Shown here: in pieces, positions 1 to 6,266 of the stretch | Layout of the letters: the number at the start of each line of letters is the position of its first letter | How positions within the stretch are numbered: position 1 is the first letter of the stretch | Source of the DNA: DATFYI01 sp035315125 | Lineage (GTDB): Bacteria; Chloroflexota; Anaerolineae; Anaerolineales; Anaerolineaceae | Reading direction: 5' to 3' | DNA length: 9,557 nucleotides | NCBI GenBank assembly: GCA_035315125.1 | Contig: DATFYI010000139.1 | Span: 1-9,557, forward strand | Position numbers and translations under genes: made by a program | Notes under the pieces: generated by a model | What the model was told of the DNA's origin: nothing | The model's database searches: none | The model's input: only the letters and a program-made list of their open reading frames with translations

Positions 1-700
1 TATTGATCGCCACCATTAAATAGGACTGATCGATTATATATACCGAAGCGGCGATATTGTCAAAAAAGACGCGCAGTGTGTTTCTTGAATTTAAGATTTC
101 CAAACGTTTAGCTTCCAGATCAGCAACTGAGCGCTTTAGCAGGGATACTTGTGTGGCAAGCTCTAATTTGTCAGTTGGCAGATCTGTAATTGATTGAAGC
201 GCAAGGAGATCCTGGCTGTGCAATGTGCTTTCGCTCAACTGGAACGCCAGCGTTGTGCGTGCAATTGGTTTCAAATATGCCAGCCATTTAGGATATTCTT
301 TCTGAGAAATTGCGTTACCCCAAACTACCAGAGCGCCGATGCATTGATCCTTAAAATTGATGGGAAAAACGGCTGCGATATCTGGAAGGACATCAACAGC
401 TAAAACTTTCCTGGTTTCTATTGCATTTTTTGCTAATTTATTAAGCTGGCTGTCTGGATCATCCAATTGGATTTGCCAATGCATTGGGATATTGTATTGA
501 AACCAGTACGGTAGTGTAAATCCCTGCTGCCATTGGATAAATAAAGCGCCGCCGGATCGATTGAATGAATTAAGGATGATTTCTAGTGCTGATTGCAAAC
601 TTTGGATCGGATTTGACTCCAAAACAAAGAGATCATCGAGCTGGTCAATAATCAGATAATCTTCCCCGTTTAATTCGACACACGGTTCAATCTCTGACAT
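1..700 (-). CDS. GAF-PAS sensor/signalling protein, N-terminal part (cut by the left edge)
   Basis: The minus strand is open without a stop from an ATG at 700 to the window edge (233 codons), so the gene is 3'-truncated. Residues ~33-153 look like a GAF domain: alternating hydrophobic strands, with 'CIGALVVWG' (~120-128) as the typical late strand. Residues ~155-208 are Leu/Gln/Glu/Lys-rich and probably a helical or coiled-coil linker. Residue ~209 onward ('LRVFFDNIAASVYIIDQ') is a good start of a PAS domain. There is no signal peptide or membrane segment, so this part should be cytoplasmic. The start is the first ATG after an in-frame TAA upstream, with AAGGA 11 nt before it. The output domain is outside the window: histidine kinase, diguanylate cyclase or PP2C phosphatase are all possible. 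It is divergent from the secreted-protein gene at 1007. The reading frame is certain; the domain calls are by pattern only. Confidence 0.75.
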   Translation of the reverse strand, partial: MSEIEPCVELNGEDYLIIDQLDDLFVLESNPIQSLQSALEIILNSFNRSGGALFIQWQQGFTLPYWFQYNIPMHWQIQLDDPDSQLNKLAKNAIETRKVLAVDVLPDIAAVFPINFKDQCIGALVVWGNAISQKEYPKWLAYLKPIARTTLAFQLSESTLHSQDLLALQSITDLPTDKLELATQVSLLKRSVADLEAKRLEILNSRNTLRVFFDNIAASVYIIDQSYLMVAIN

Positions 701-1006
701 ATTAAGCTGATTCCTTATCTGCTGGCAAGATAATCTTAGGCTGGTTTAACTTCGGCTCATGATTTCAATATTATATCAGCACCGGTTTTAAAACGAAAAA
801 ATACCTCTTATCCATAATTATACAGGTCTTATTAAATTCTTCCGTTAAATCCTTGGATTGGTTCTGCTCAGCATCTATTCCGGGTTTTTTACAAATAGAT
901 TACATGGTGAAAATGTTTACGTAACATGGGCAAATTATATTGGTATTGTCAGCAGTTTGGTCATAACAAAAATCACAAATCAAAATCTTTTCGGAGGGTA
1001 ATCACT
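701..1006. other. Divergent intergenic region
   Basis: This 306-nt AT-rich region separates the minus-strand sensor from the plus-strand secreted protein and should hold both promoters. The minus-strand promoter is visible at 770-778. For the plus strand, TATATT at 936-941 is a possible -10 but has no convincing -35. An imperfect palindrome, ATGTTTACGTAACAT (913-927, core TTACGTAA), sits about where that -35 would be and might be an operator. No coding capacity is seen: the ATG at 926 is in frame with the downstream gene but has no ribosome binding site. Confidence 0.4.
770..778 (-). promoter_or_regulatory. Candidate extended -10 promoter of the GAF-PAS gene
   Basis: On the minus strand the sequence reads TGATATAAT: a perfect TATAAT (770-775) preceded by TGn, the extended -10 form. 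No good -35 is present, which is tolerated by extended -10 promoters. The predicted start point near 763 gives a leader of about 63 nt before the ATG at 700. Confidence 0.5.
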
Positions 1007-1933
1007 ATGTTCAACTCAATCAAAAAGCATCTGTATCCAATCGTATCAGTCTTTGCCTTAATGGCAGTCGTAGCAGGTTTATTTACTTTTGTTTCACCTG
1101 TTTATGCCAGCACTGGCACGCCGGTTACTCCACCAACCGCGGTTGATATATATCTTATGGCGCGTTATAAGAGTGAACAATCCTGGTTGGCCGTACAACA
1201 GACCAATCTGGATAAAACTGCAACGGTCATTGCCAACGTTCAGGCGCTGATCACGAAAGCAAATGCAGCCGGAGAAGACACGAATATGTTGGTGGCTGCT
1301 CTGTCGATTTACCAAAACCAGGTTGCGACCGCAACAAATTCACACACCACTGCTGACAGCATTTTGGCCGCACACTACGGATTTGACGACAACGGAAATG
1401 TTATTAACCCTGTTACTGCACGTTTAACGGTGGATGACGCCCACCAGGCCTTGAATATTTGTCGAGACGTGTTGCTTCAGGCCGGTCATGATCTGAATAA
1501 GGCCGTCAGTGACTGGCACAAAATGGAAAAGAATAAGGACATCGATGCCTGGCTGAAAAAAGATTACCAGAGTGAGCTGAAATGGCTTGCCATCCAACAG
1601 GATAATCTGAATAAAACTGCTACCGTGGTGACCAATGTACAGAATTTGATCACCAAGGCAAACGGAGAAGGCAAAGACACCACTGCTTTAGTCAATGCAC
1701 TGGCAACATTCCAATCCCAGATCGCCACATCGCAGAGCAGCCACAATACCGCCGCCAGTATTCTTTCGACCCACAACGGTTTCGACGCCAATGGGAATGT
1801 GATTGATCGAGATTCCGCTCGCCTGACGGTCAATAGCGCCCGGCAATCTCTGAGCGATGCCCATAACTTACTCTGGCAGGCCGCCAATGACCTACACCAG
1901 GCTATCAAAGAGTGGCGCGAAAATAATAAATAA
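1007..1933 (+). CDS. Secreted protein with two tandem ~117-residue helical repeats, function unknown
   Basis: This is a 308-residue protein. The start at 1007 is chosen because GGAGGG (993-998) lies 8 nt upstream and a classical signal peptide follows at once: a basic N-terminus (FNSIKKH), a hydrophobic core (~11-30) and a VYA|ST cleavage site after Ala34. An in-frame ATG at 926 would bury the signal peptide. The mature protein has a short Pro/Thr linker, then two copies of one unit (residues 54-170 and 187-303) joined by a charged linker (171-186). Each unit is mostly helical, begins 'YxSExxWLAxQQxNLxKTATV', and carries 'GFDxNGNVI' before 'ARLTV'. The DxNGN turn could bind a cation, but that is not shown. 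No enzyme motif, anchor or lipobox is seen. It stands alone between a divergent sensor and its own terminator. I do not recognise the family; an extracytoplasmic binding or structural role is only a guess. Confidence 0.85.
   Translation: MFNSIKKHLYPIVSVFALMAVVAGLFTFVSPVYASTGTPVTPPTAVDIYLMARYKSEQSWLAVQQTNLDKTATVIANVQALITKANAAGEDTNMLVAALSIYQNQVATATNSHTTADSILAAHYGFDDNGNVINPVTARLTVDDAHQALNICRDVLLQAGHDLNKAVSDWHKMEKNKDIDAWLKKDYQSELKWLAIQQDNLNKTATVVTNVQNLITKANGEGKDTTALVNALATFQSQIATSQSSHNTAASILSTHNGFDANGNVIDRDSARLTVNSARQSLSDAHNLLWQAANDLHQAIKEWRENNK
1166..1915 (+). repeat. Internal tandem duplication inside the secreted-protein gene
   Basis: Two gene segments, 1166-1516 and 1565-1915, encode homologous units of 117 residues. 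The period is exactly 133 residues (399 bp) and I see no insertions or deletions across the alignment: Trp60 matches Trp193 and Trp170 matches Trp303. Conserved blocks include NLxKTATV, ALITKAN/NLITKAN, HxTAxSIL, GFDxNGNVI and SARLTV/TARLTV. The copies have diverged clearly at DNA level, so the duplication is not recent. Confidence 0.85.
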
Positions 1934-1951
1934 ACAATAGTTGTTTTAAAG

Positions 1952-1996
1952 AAAAGCCCGGGCGCTCCCCTATACGCCTGGGCTTTTTATTTTTTT
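1952..1996 (+). terminator. Intrinsic terminator of the secreted-protein gene
   Basis: A 13-bp stem pairs 1952-1964 (AAAAGCCCGGGCG) with 1975-1987 (CGCCTGGGCTTTT), with one G-U pair and a 10-nt loop. T runs follow at 1984-1988 and 1990-1996. It begins 18 nt after the stop codon and insulates the lar operon from read-through. Confidence 0.92.
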
Positions 1997-2096
1997 AACT
2001 ATTTGAGATAAAATGAAAGTCTGATTTATTTTAGCCAGATGATATTCAGGTTGTTTCAAACCAAACCAGAAATAGTGAATTCCAACTCCTATAATT

Positions 2097-2126
2097 AGGA
2101 TGATTTATACCTATTTCAATCATCCT
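2097..2126. promoter_or_regulatory. Perfect inverted repeat before larB; candidate nickel-regulator (NikR-like) operator
   Basis: AGGATGATT (2097-2105) and AATCATCCT (2118-2126) are exact reverse complements separated by 12 nt. Written as half-sites, this is GGATGA-N16-TCATCC. The E. coli NikR operator is GTATGA-N16-TCATAC, so the spacing is identical and each half-site differs at one base. It lies immediately upstream of, and overlapping, the candidate -35 region, a position suited to repression. The repeat itself is certain. A nickel-responsive role is an inference from this resemblance and from the downstream nickel-cofactor genes; NikR sites vary among phyla and no nikR is in the window. 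Confidence 0.5.
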
Positions 2127-2140
2127 TTCCCAAGTATAAT
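2114..2140 (+). promoter_or_regulatory. Candidate promoter of the larBEC operon
   Basis: A perfect -10, TATAAT, lies at 2135-2140. The best -35 is TTTCAA at 2114-2119 with a short 15-nt spacer, so an activator may help or the -35 may be unimportant. The predicted start point is near 2147, about 30 nt before the larB start. The inverted repeat at 2097-2126 overlaps the -35. Confidence 0.5.
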
Positions 2141-2176
2141 CGTTCAACGATATAAGCCCGGATGAGGTACCCTTTT

Positions 2177-2977
2177 ATGGAACAAGACAATTTACGCGCC
2201 CTGCTGGAGGAGATCAGGCAAGGGCAAGTATCGGTAGATCAAGCGCTCGACCAGTTAAAACATTACCCATATGAGTCGATTGAGGGCTTTGCTAATCTGG
2301 ATCACCACCGGGCACTTCGAAATGGGTTTCCGGAGGTGATTTTTGCTCAAGGCAAAACTCCCGAGCAAGTTTCAGAAATTTTCTCGCGTCTGATGGCTCA
2401 CAATCAGCAGGTGCTGGCCACCCGGGTAAGCCAGGAGATGTACTTGCAAATTCGGGATTGGCTACCGGAGACAACTTATCACCCCGCAGCTCATGTTCTG
2501 TACGTTGATAGGAATAGTGAGCGAGGAAAGCTGGCCGGTATTCTGGTTCTTTCGGCTGGCACGTCCGATATACCGGTGGCTGAAGAAGCAGCCATTACTG
2601 CCGAGCTGATGGGAAATCAAGTTGAACGCGTCTATGACGTAGGCGTGGCCGGTTTGCATCGTTTGTTGGACAGATTGTCCATCTTGCAAAAAGCGAATGT
2701 GATCGTGGTGGTAGCAGGCATGGAAGGAGCCTTGCCCAGTGTGGTAGGAGGGTTGGTAGAAGTCCCCATTGTGGCGGTTCCCACCAGTATCGGTTATGGA
2801 GCCAGTTTTCAAGGTCTGGCGGCCTTATTGGGGATGTTAAACAGTTGCGCGAATGGGGTAGCCGTAGTGAACATTGATAATGGTTTTGGAGCGGGTTGTC
2901 TGGCAGCCAGAATTAACCGTTTAACGATAATGGGAAACCGAAATGAACACATTGGAAACAACCCTGGCACAGCTTGA
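2177..2977 (+). CDS. larB: LarB, nicotinic acid adenine dinucleotide carboxylase/hydrolase (NPN cofactor synthesis, step 1)
   Basis: LarB carboxylates the pyridine ring of NaAD at C5 and cleaves the phosphoanhydride, giving pyridinium-3,5-dicarboxylate mononucleotide, the LarE substrate. The 266-residue protein has the family N-terminus, with 'FANLDHHRALRNGFPEVIFAQGKTPEQ' split here as FANLDHHR and GFPEVIFAQGKT (~residues 38-64), then a PurE-like domain (~120 to the end) with SAGTSD, AGMEGALPSVVGGL and VPTSIGYG. Cys224, in 'NSCANGVAVVNIDNGFGAG', corresponds by context to the L. plantarum cysteine (Cys221) that forms the covalent cysteinyl-pyridine intermediate. The start at 2177 is preferred to the ATG at 2162 because GAGG (2164-2167) sits 9 nt before it, and the homologous 'LRALLEEIRQGQVSVDQAL' then begins near the N-terminus. 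Its 3' end overlaps larE by 35 nt, indicating translational coupling. Confidence 0.95.
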   Translation: MEQDNLRALLEEIRQGQVSVDQALDQLKHYPYESIEGFANLDHHRALRNGFPEVIFAQGKTPEQVSEIFSRLMAHNQQVLATRVSQEMYLQIRDWLPETTYHPAAHVLYVDRNSERGKLAGILVLSAGTSDIPVAEEAAITAELMGNQVERVYDVGVAGLHRLLDRLSILQKANVIVVVAGMEGALPSVVGGLVEVPIVAVPTSIGYGASFQGLAALLGMLNSCANGVAVVNIDNGFGAGCLAARINRLTIMGNRNEHIGNNPGTA

Positions 2978-3797
2978 GTTAAGCGGGATTCCATCCGAGC
3001 TGAGTTCGAAATGGAAATCCTTATTCATTGAATTACAGCAATATCAAAGCGCAGCAATCGCATTTTCAGGTGGGGTGGACAGCAGCTTTTTGGCATATAT
3101 GGCCTTTCTGGCACTTGGCGAGCACATGGTGGCTATTACCATTCAATCGGCGCTTGAACCAACCGGGCAGGTTGATTTGGCAGCGAATTTTGCTAAAACG
3201 ATGGGTTTCAAACAGGTAATCATCCCTTACGAACAGCTACAGAACCCGTTGTTCCGGACGAACCCGGTGGAGCGCTGTTACCACTGTAAAACTGCCATCC
3301 TGCATACGATTTGGGATTATGCCAGGAATAATAATCTTCAGGTCGTCCTGGAAGGTCAAAATGCCGACGACCAGGCCGATTACCGGCCCGGGCGGAAAGC
3401 GGTTCAGGAAACCGGCACCTTCAGCCCGCTGGCCAATAATGGCTTTACAAAAGCCGAAATTCGTTGGATCTCTAAGGTATTAGGGCTTCCAATTTGGGAT
3501 CAACCCAGCTCACCCTGTCTCGCATCTCGATTTCCTTACGGTGTGCGTATCACTGAGCAGGGTTTGGAGCAGATTGCCCGAGCAGAAGCGTTTTTACACG
3601 TACAGGGCTTCAAATCTGTACGTGTTCGCTACCATAACGATCTGGCGCGCATCGAAGTGATGCCCGACCAGCTTCAAAAACTGCTCGAACTGCGCGACGA
3701 AGTTGTAAAACATTTCAAACAGATAGGATTTCTATACGTGTCCATGGATCTGCAAGGTTACCGTCAGGGCAGTCTGAATGAGGGGTTAAATTTATGA
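2943..3797 (+). CDS. larE: LarE, ATP-dependent sulfur transferase (NPN cofactor synthesis, step 2)
   Basis: LarE adenylates the carboxylates of the LarB product and converts them to thiocarboxylates, giving pyridinium-3,5-bisthiocarboxylic acid mononucleotide. The 284-residue length is normal. The PP-loop ATP motif SGGVDS is at residues 42-47; 'GQNADDQADYRPGRKA' (~138-153) is the conserved second block; 'SSPCLASRFPYGVRIT' (~189-204) holds Cys192, the position of the sacrificial Cys176 in L. plantarum LarE. Cys112 and Cys115 (RCYHCK) add a CxxC. Three cysteines of this kind are the pattern associated with LarE proteins that bind a [4Fe-4S] cluster and can turn over, rather than sacrificing their own sulfur. 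The start overlaps larB by 35 nt and lacks a strong ribosome binding site, so translation probably depends on larB. It overlaps larC by ATGA. Confidence 0.94.
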   Translation: MNTLETTLAQLELSGIPSELSSKWKSLFIELQQYQSAAIAFSGGVDSSFLAYMAFLALGEHMVAITIQSALEPTGQVDLAANFAKTMGFKQVIIPYEQLQNPLFRTNPVERCYHCKTAILHTIWDYARNNNLQVVLEGQNADDQADYRPGRKAVQETGTFSPLANNGFTKAEIRWISKVLGLPIWDQPSSPCLASRFPYGVRITEQGLEQIARAEAFLHVQGFKSVRVRYHNDLARIEVMPDQLQKLLELRDEVVKHFKQIGFLYVSMDLQGYRQGSLNEGLNL

Positions 3798-4996
3798 GCC
3801 TGCTTTATTGTGACTGTTTTTCTGGAATCAGCGGAGACATGTTTTTGGCCGGGCTGGTAGATGCCGGCTTGCCAGCGGACTACCTTTCGGAGCAACTTGG
3901 ACGATTGGGTTTGCCCGGATTTAAGGGTGTGACGACTGGCAAGATTTTGAAGGGCGACATTCAAGGGACTTTTCTGAAATTTGAATTGGATGAGGATACT
4001 CAGGATGAGCACGAAGGACATCATCATCACGCTCACCAGCGCAATTTGAGTGACATCATTTCAATTATCAGCGCAAGTGATTTACCCCCTACGATCCATC
4101 AAATCAGTATTGACATCTTTAAAAAACTGGCTGAGGCGGAAGCAAAAGTCCACGGTAAGAGTGTCGAAGAGGTCCATTTTCATGAGGTTGGAGCGGTTGA
4201 TTCTATTTTAGATATCGTTGGAGCGGCAATTGGGCTGAATTTTTTGGATATAAAGCAGGTTTATTCTTCGGCGCTACCGTTAGGCTCGGGTCAGGTGCAA
4301 AGCCAACATGGATTGCTTCCATTGCCTGCGCCGGCAACCCTGGAACTGTTAAGATCTGTTCAAGCTCCGCTGGTGCCTTCACCGGCTACCAAAGAATTGG
4401 TGACGCCAACCGGGGCTGCCATTTTAAGTACCCTGGCAAAATTTGAACAACCTGTCATGAATCTCAAGGCGATTGGGATCGGTGCGGGCGGGTATGACCT
4501 GGACTGGCCGAACGTCCTGCGACTTATGATTGGCGAAAATGATTATTCTTTTGGATTGCACATTGAAATTGAAACTAACATTGACGATATGAACCCGCAG
4601 TTTTACGGAAATATCATGGCCAGATTATTCGAGCTGGGAGCATTAGACGTTTACTTTACGCCTATTATGATGAAAAAGAACCGCCCTGCCACAAAACTTA
4701 GTGTAATTGCTCGCCAGGAAGACGAAATTAAGCTGACTGACTTGCTACTGCGCGAGACCAGCACCCTGGGTGTACGGGTTAAACAAATGCAACGTCACGA
4801 AGCCGGTCGAGAGATCCGAAATATATCCACCCGTTTTGGGGAAGCGATCATAAAGATAAAAATTGTGGAAGGTCAGGTGATCCAAATCAGCCCGGAATAC
4901 GATGTTTGCGTCAAGCTGGCCAAAGATCAACATATGCCTGTCAACCAGGTATACAATGAGGTTCTTCGTGTAGGCAGCGAACTTTACAACGTGTAA
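3794..4996 (+). CDS. larC: LarC, CTP-dependent nickel insertion cyclometallase (NPN cofactor synthesis, step 3)
   Basis: LarC inserts Ni(II) into the LarE product to form the nickel-pincer nucleotide. The protein has 400 residues in one uninterrupted frame. In order: the family N-terminus 'CDCFSGISGDMFLAGLVDAG' (~6-25); a His-rich stretch around residues 73-81 (DEHEGHHHHAH), a plausible nickel-loading segment; 'HFHEVGAVDS' (128-137); 'LPLPAPATLELL' and 'ELVTPTGAAIL' in the central region; and a C-terminal domain starting at 'IETNIDDMNPQ' with 'GALDVYFTPIMMKKNRP', which corresponds to the part encoded by larC2 in L. plantarum, where a programmed frameshift joins the two halves. Here no frameshift is needed. 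It begins inside the larE stop (ATGA overlap) and is the last gene of the operon; no larA follows. Confidence 0.95.
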   Translation: MSLLYCDCFSGISGDMFLAGLVDAGLPADYLSEQLGRLGLPGFKGVTTGKILKGDIQGTFLKFELDEDTQDEHEGHHHHAHQRNLSDIISIISASDLPPTIHQISIDIFKKLAEAEAKVHGKSVEEVHFHEVGAVDSILDIVGAAIGLNFLDIKQVYSSALPLGSGQVQSQHGLLPLPAPATLELLRSVQAPLVPSPATKELVTPTGAAILSTLAKFEQPVMNLKAIGIGAGGYDLDWPNVLRLMIGENDYSFGLHIEIETNIDDMNPQFYGNIMARLFELGALDVYFTPIMMKKNRPATKLSVIARQEDEIKLTDLLLRETSTLGVRVKQMQRHEAGREIRNISTRFGEAIIKIKIVEGQVIQISPEYDVCVKLAKDQHMPVNQVYNEVLRVGSELYNV

Positions 4997-5000
4997 CCAG

Positions 5001-5017
5001 TCAAGTTTCCAACTTGA
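5001..5017. terminator. Small hairpin between convergent operons, possible weak terminator
   Basis: TCAAGTT (5001-5007) and AACTTGA (5011-5017) form a perfect 7-bp stem with a 3-nt loop, 4 nt after the larC stop and 6 nt before the end of the convergent C39-like gene. The T-rich stretch that follows on the plus strand is poor (TTTCATTTT), and there is none on the minus strand. It is the only terminator-like structure in this 27-nt gap, so it may serve larC, or the two convergent transcripts may overlap. Confidence 0.4.
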
Positions 5018-5023
5018 TACGTT

Positions 5024-5848
5024 TCATTTTGAATAATAAACAACCATGTTTTCCAACACATTCCATGAATTTTCAAAAACTTCAGTGGGTGTCTCAAAAA
5101 ACTTGCCGTTAGTCATGTAGCGGATCGATTTATCATTGTAACCGGTCACGATTACAACGTGTTCGTAGGCAGCTACAATCGTTTTCCGTCCTTCAGCGTC
5201 AGTATATAAAGACGGTACACCACCCACCACGTTACCTATAACCCAGGCTATCACAGGATGGTTTTTGGCAATCTCTGATTTGATCTGATCGATTGTAAAT
5301 GCTTTCGTCCCTTTGGCTGGCAGCCCGTGTTTTTGCAAAGCAGTTGCTACAGGTCCGGCATAAACGCCATAGGCATAGGGTGGCACCTGACCCCAAGGCC
5401 CTTTGACATCTCCCACAAAACCATAATCCGGGTTATCCGATAGAGGCATTTCGTACTGGAAATTGAACTCGTTGATGTGGACTCCGAAATAGGCGGCCCA
5501 ATCGACCGCAGCACTGGCTTCACAGCCGATTGCAAAATATTGTTTATGGCCGCTTATATTTAGAATGTAATGTTTGGATGGAAAAACAGTCTGTGTTGGG
5601 TTAATTGTTATTAATTCCGTTGGGGATGGCGTTTGAATGGACGGGGAAATAATTAATGATATAGATGTGGCAAATGGACTGGGAGTTGCAGGCATAGTAG
5701 TAGCAAATAGTGGGGAAGCTGTTTGAACGGTTGTGGTAGGCATATTTCGGTTGGAAGCAACCACCGGTTGGCTGCATGAGCCTAACGTCAGCCCGCACAA
5801 AACCATCAGCAGGCAGGCTATTATGAATTTACTGATCGACTGGGACAT
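5024..5848 (-). CDS. Lipoprotein with C39-like cysteine peptidase domain
   Basis: This 274-residue protein is probably exported and anchored to the outer face of the membrane. Residues 1-24 form a lipoprotein signal ending in the lipobox LGSC, with Cys25 as the lipidated residue. A Ser/Thr/Pro-rich linker (~26-92) follows, then a domain resembling the Peptidase_C39_2 (YvpB-like) family: 'QYFAIGCEASAA' with the presumed nucleophile Cys109 and oxyanion residue Gln103, 'GPWGQVPPYAYGVYAGPV' (~151-167), and 'AYEHVVIVTGY' with presumed catalytic His230. The third catalytic residue is unclear (Asn247 or Asp239). The start at 5848 is chosen because the lipoprotein signal begins there; the frame extends upstream only into the preceding gene. 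It begins 13 nt after the aconitase X small-subunit stop with no visible ribosome binding site. A substrate cannot be named, and a structural non-peptidase role is possible. Confidence 0.8.
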   Translation of the reverse strand: MSQSISKFIIACLLMVLCGLTLGSCSQPVVASNRNMPTTTVQTASPLFATTMPATPSPFATSISLIISPSIQTPSPTELITINPTQTVFPSKHYILNISGHKQYFAIGCEASAAVDWAAYFGVHINEFNFQYEMPLSDNPDYGFVGDVKGPWGQVPPYAYGVYAGPVATALQKHGLPAKGTKAFTIDQIKSEIAKNHPVIAWVIGNVVGGVPSLYTDAEGRKTIVAAYEHVVIVTGYNDKSIRYMTNGKFFETPTEVFENSWNVLENMVVYYSK

Positions 5849-5861
5849 AAAAAAGGGATAA

Positions 5862-6266
5862 TTATTGATTGGTATCTTCTTGGATTTCAATTGTGCCCTG
5901 TTCCCCGTCAACAGTAAGTATGCATCCTGACTGGATTTTTTCAATCTGGAGCTGGTCGATACAGGGAATCTCGGAAATGATGCAGCCAACAGCAGTGATT
6001 GCCTCGCATTCCCGATTGAGGATAGCAGCCGGCGCCAGGCCATTAGCTTTCAGGCGATAAAGTATATACGATCCAACGGTAGAGCCTTTTCCTGTAGGGA
6101 AAACCAAAATCTTCCCAGCAATTGACTGTCCCTGTAACTCATGACCCTTCTCAACTACTTTGCTGGTATCAGGGTCAACCCCGCCATAGAATGAGATGCC
6201 CATCGATGTAACCAACGCTTCAGCGCATACCTTACCCTGGTATATTTTGCGACCCTGCAGTTTCAT
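5862..6266 (-). CDS. Aconitase X small (swivel) subunit; probable phosphomevalonate dehydratase small subunit
   Basis: This 134-residue protein is the swivel domain (DUF126) of aconitase X. Family marks are 'GISFYGGVDPDTSKV' (~23-37), 'GHELQGQSIAGKILVFP' (~41-57) and the active-site loop 'GKGSTVGSY' (59-67), in which Ser62 corresponds to the catalytic serine. It pairs with the large subunit encoded just upstream (ATGA overlap at 6263-6266) to make one dehydratase. In archaea the two-subunit enzyme converts (R)-5-phosphomevalonate to trans-anhydromevalonate 5-phosphate. Bacterial aconitase X proteins characterised so far include cis-3-hydroxy-L-proline dehydratases. The adjacent UbiD-family gene favours the mevalonate role. 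The subunit identity is firm, the substrate inferred. Confidence 0.9.
   Translation of the reverse strand: MKLQGRKIYQGKVCAEALVTSMGISFYGGVDPDTSKVVEKGHELQGQSIAGKILVFPTGKGSTVGSYILYRLKANGLAPAAILNRECEAITAVGCIISEIPCIDQLQIEKIQSGCILTVDGEQGTIEIQEDTNQ

Noticed and set aside
194..403. 69-codon plus-strand ORF
   Set aside because: It is antisense to the GAF-PAS gene, whose frame is open over 700 nt, and it has no recognisable features.
926..1006. N-terminal extension of the secreted protein from the ATG at 926
   Set aside because: No ribosome binding site precedes 926, and the extension would place 27 residues in front of an obvious signal peptide; the ATG at 1007 has GGAGGG at good spacing.
1564..1908. 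114-codon minus-strand ORF
   Set aside because: It is antisense to the second repeat of the secreted protein; the repeat homology shows which strand is coding.
2097..2126. Intrinsic terminator at the larB-upstream inverted repeat
   Set aside because: The stem is not GC-rich, the loop is 12 nt and no T run follows; it lies upstream of the candidate -10, so an operator is more likely.
2462..2812. 116-codon minus-strand ORF
   Set aside because: It is antisense to conserved larB coding sequence.
3794..4996. Programmed frameshift in larC
   Set aside because: The frame runs without a break through both halves of the protein, so none is needed.
5849..6043. N-terminal extension of the C39-like protein up to 6043
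   Set aside because: It lies inside the aconitase X small-subunit gene in another frame, and the lipoprotein signal peptide begins at 5848.
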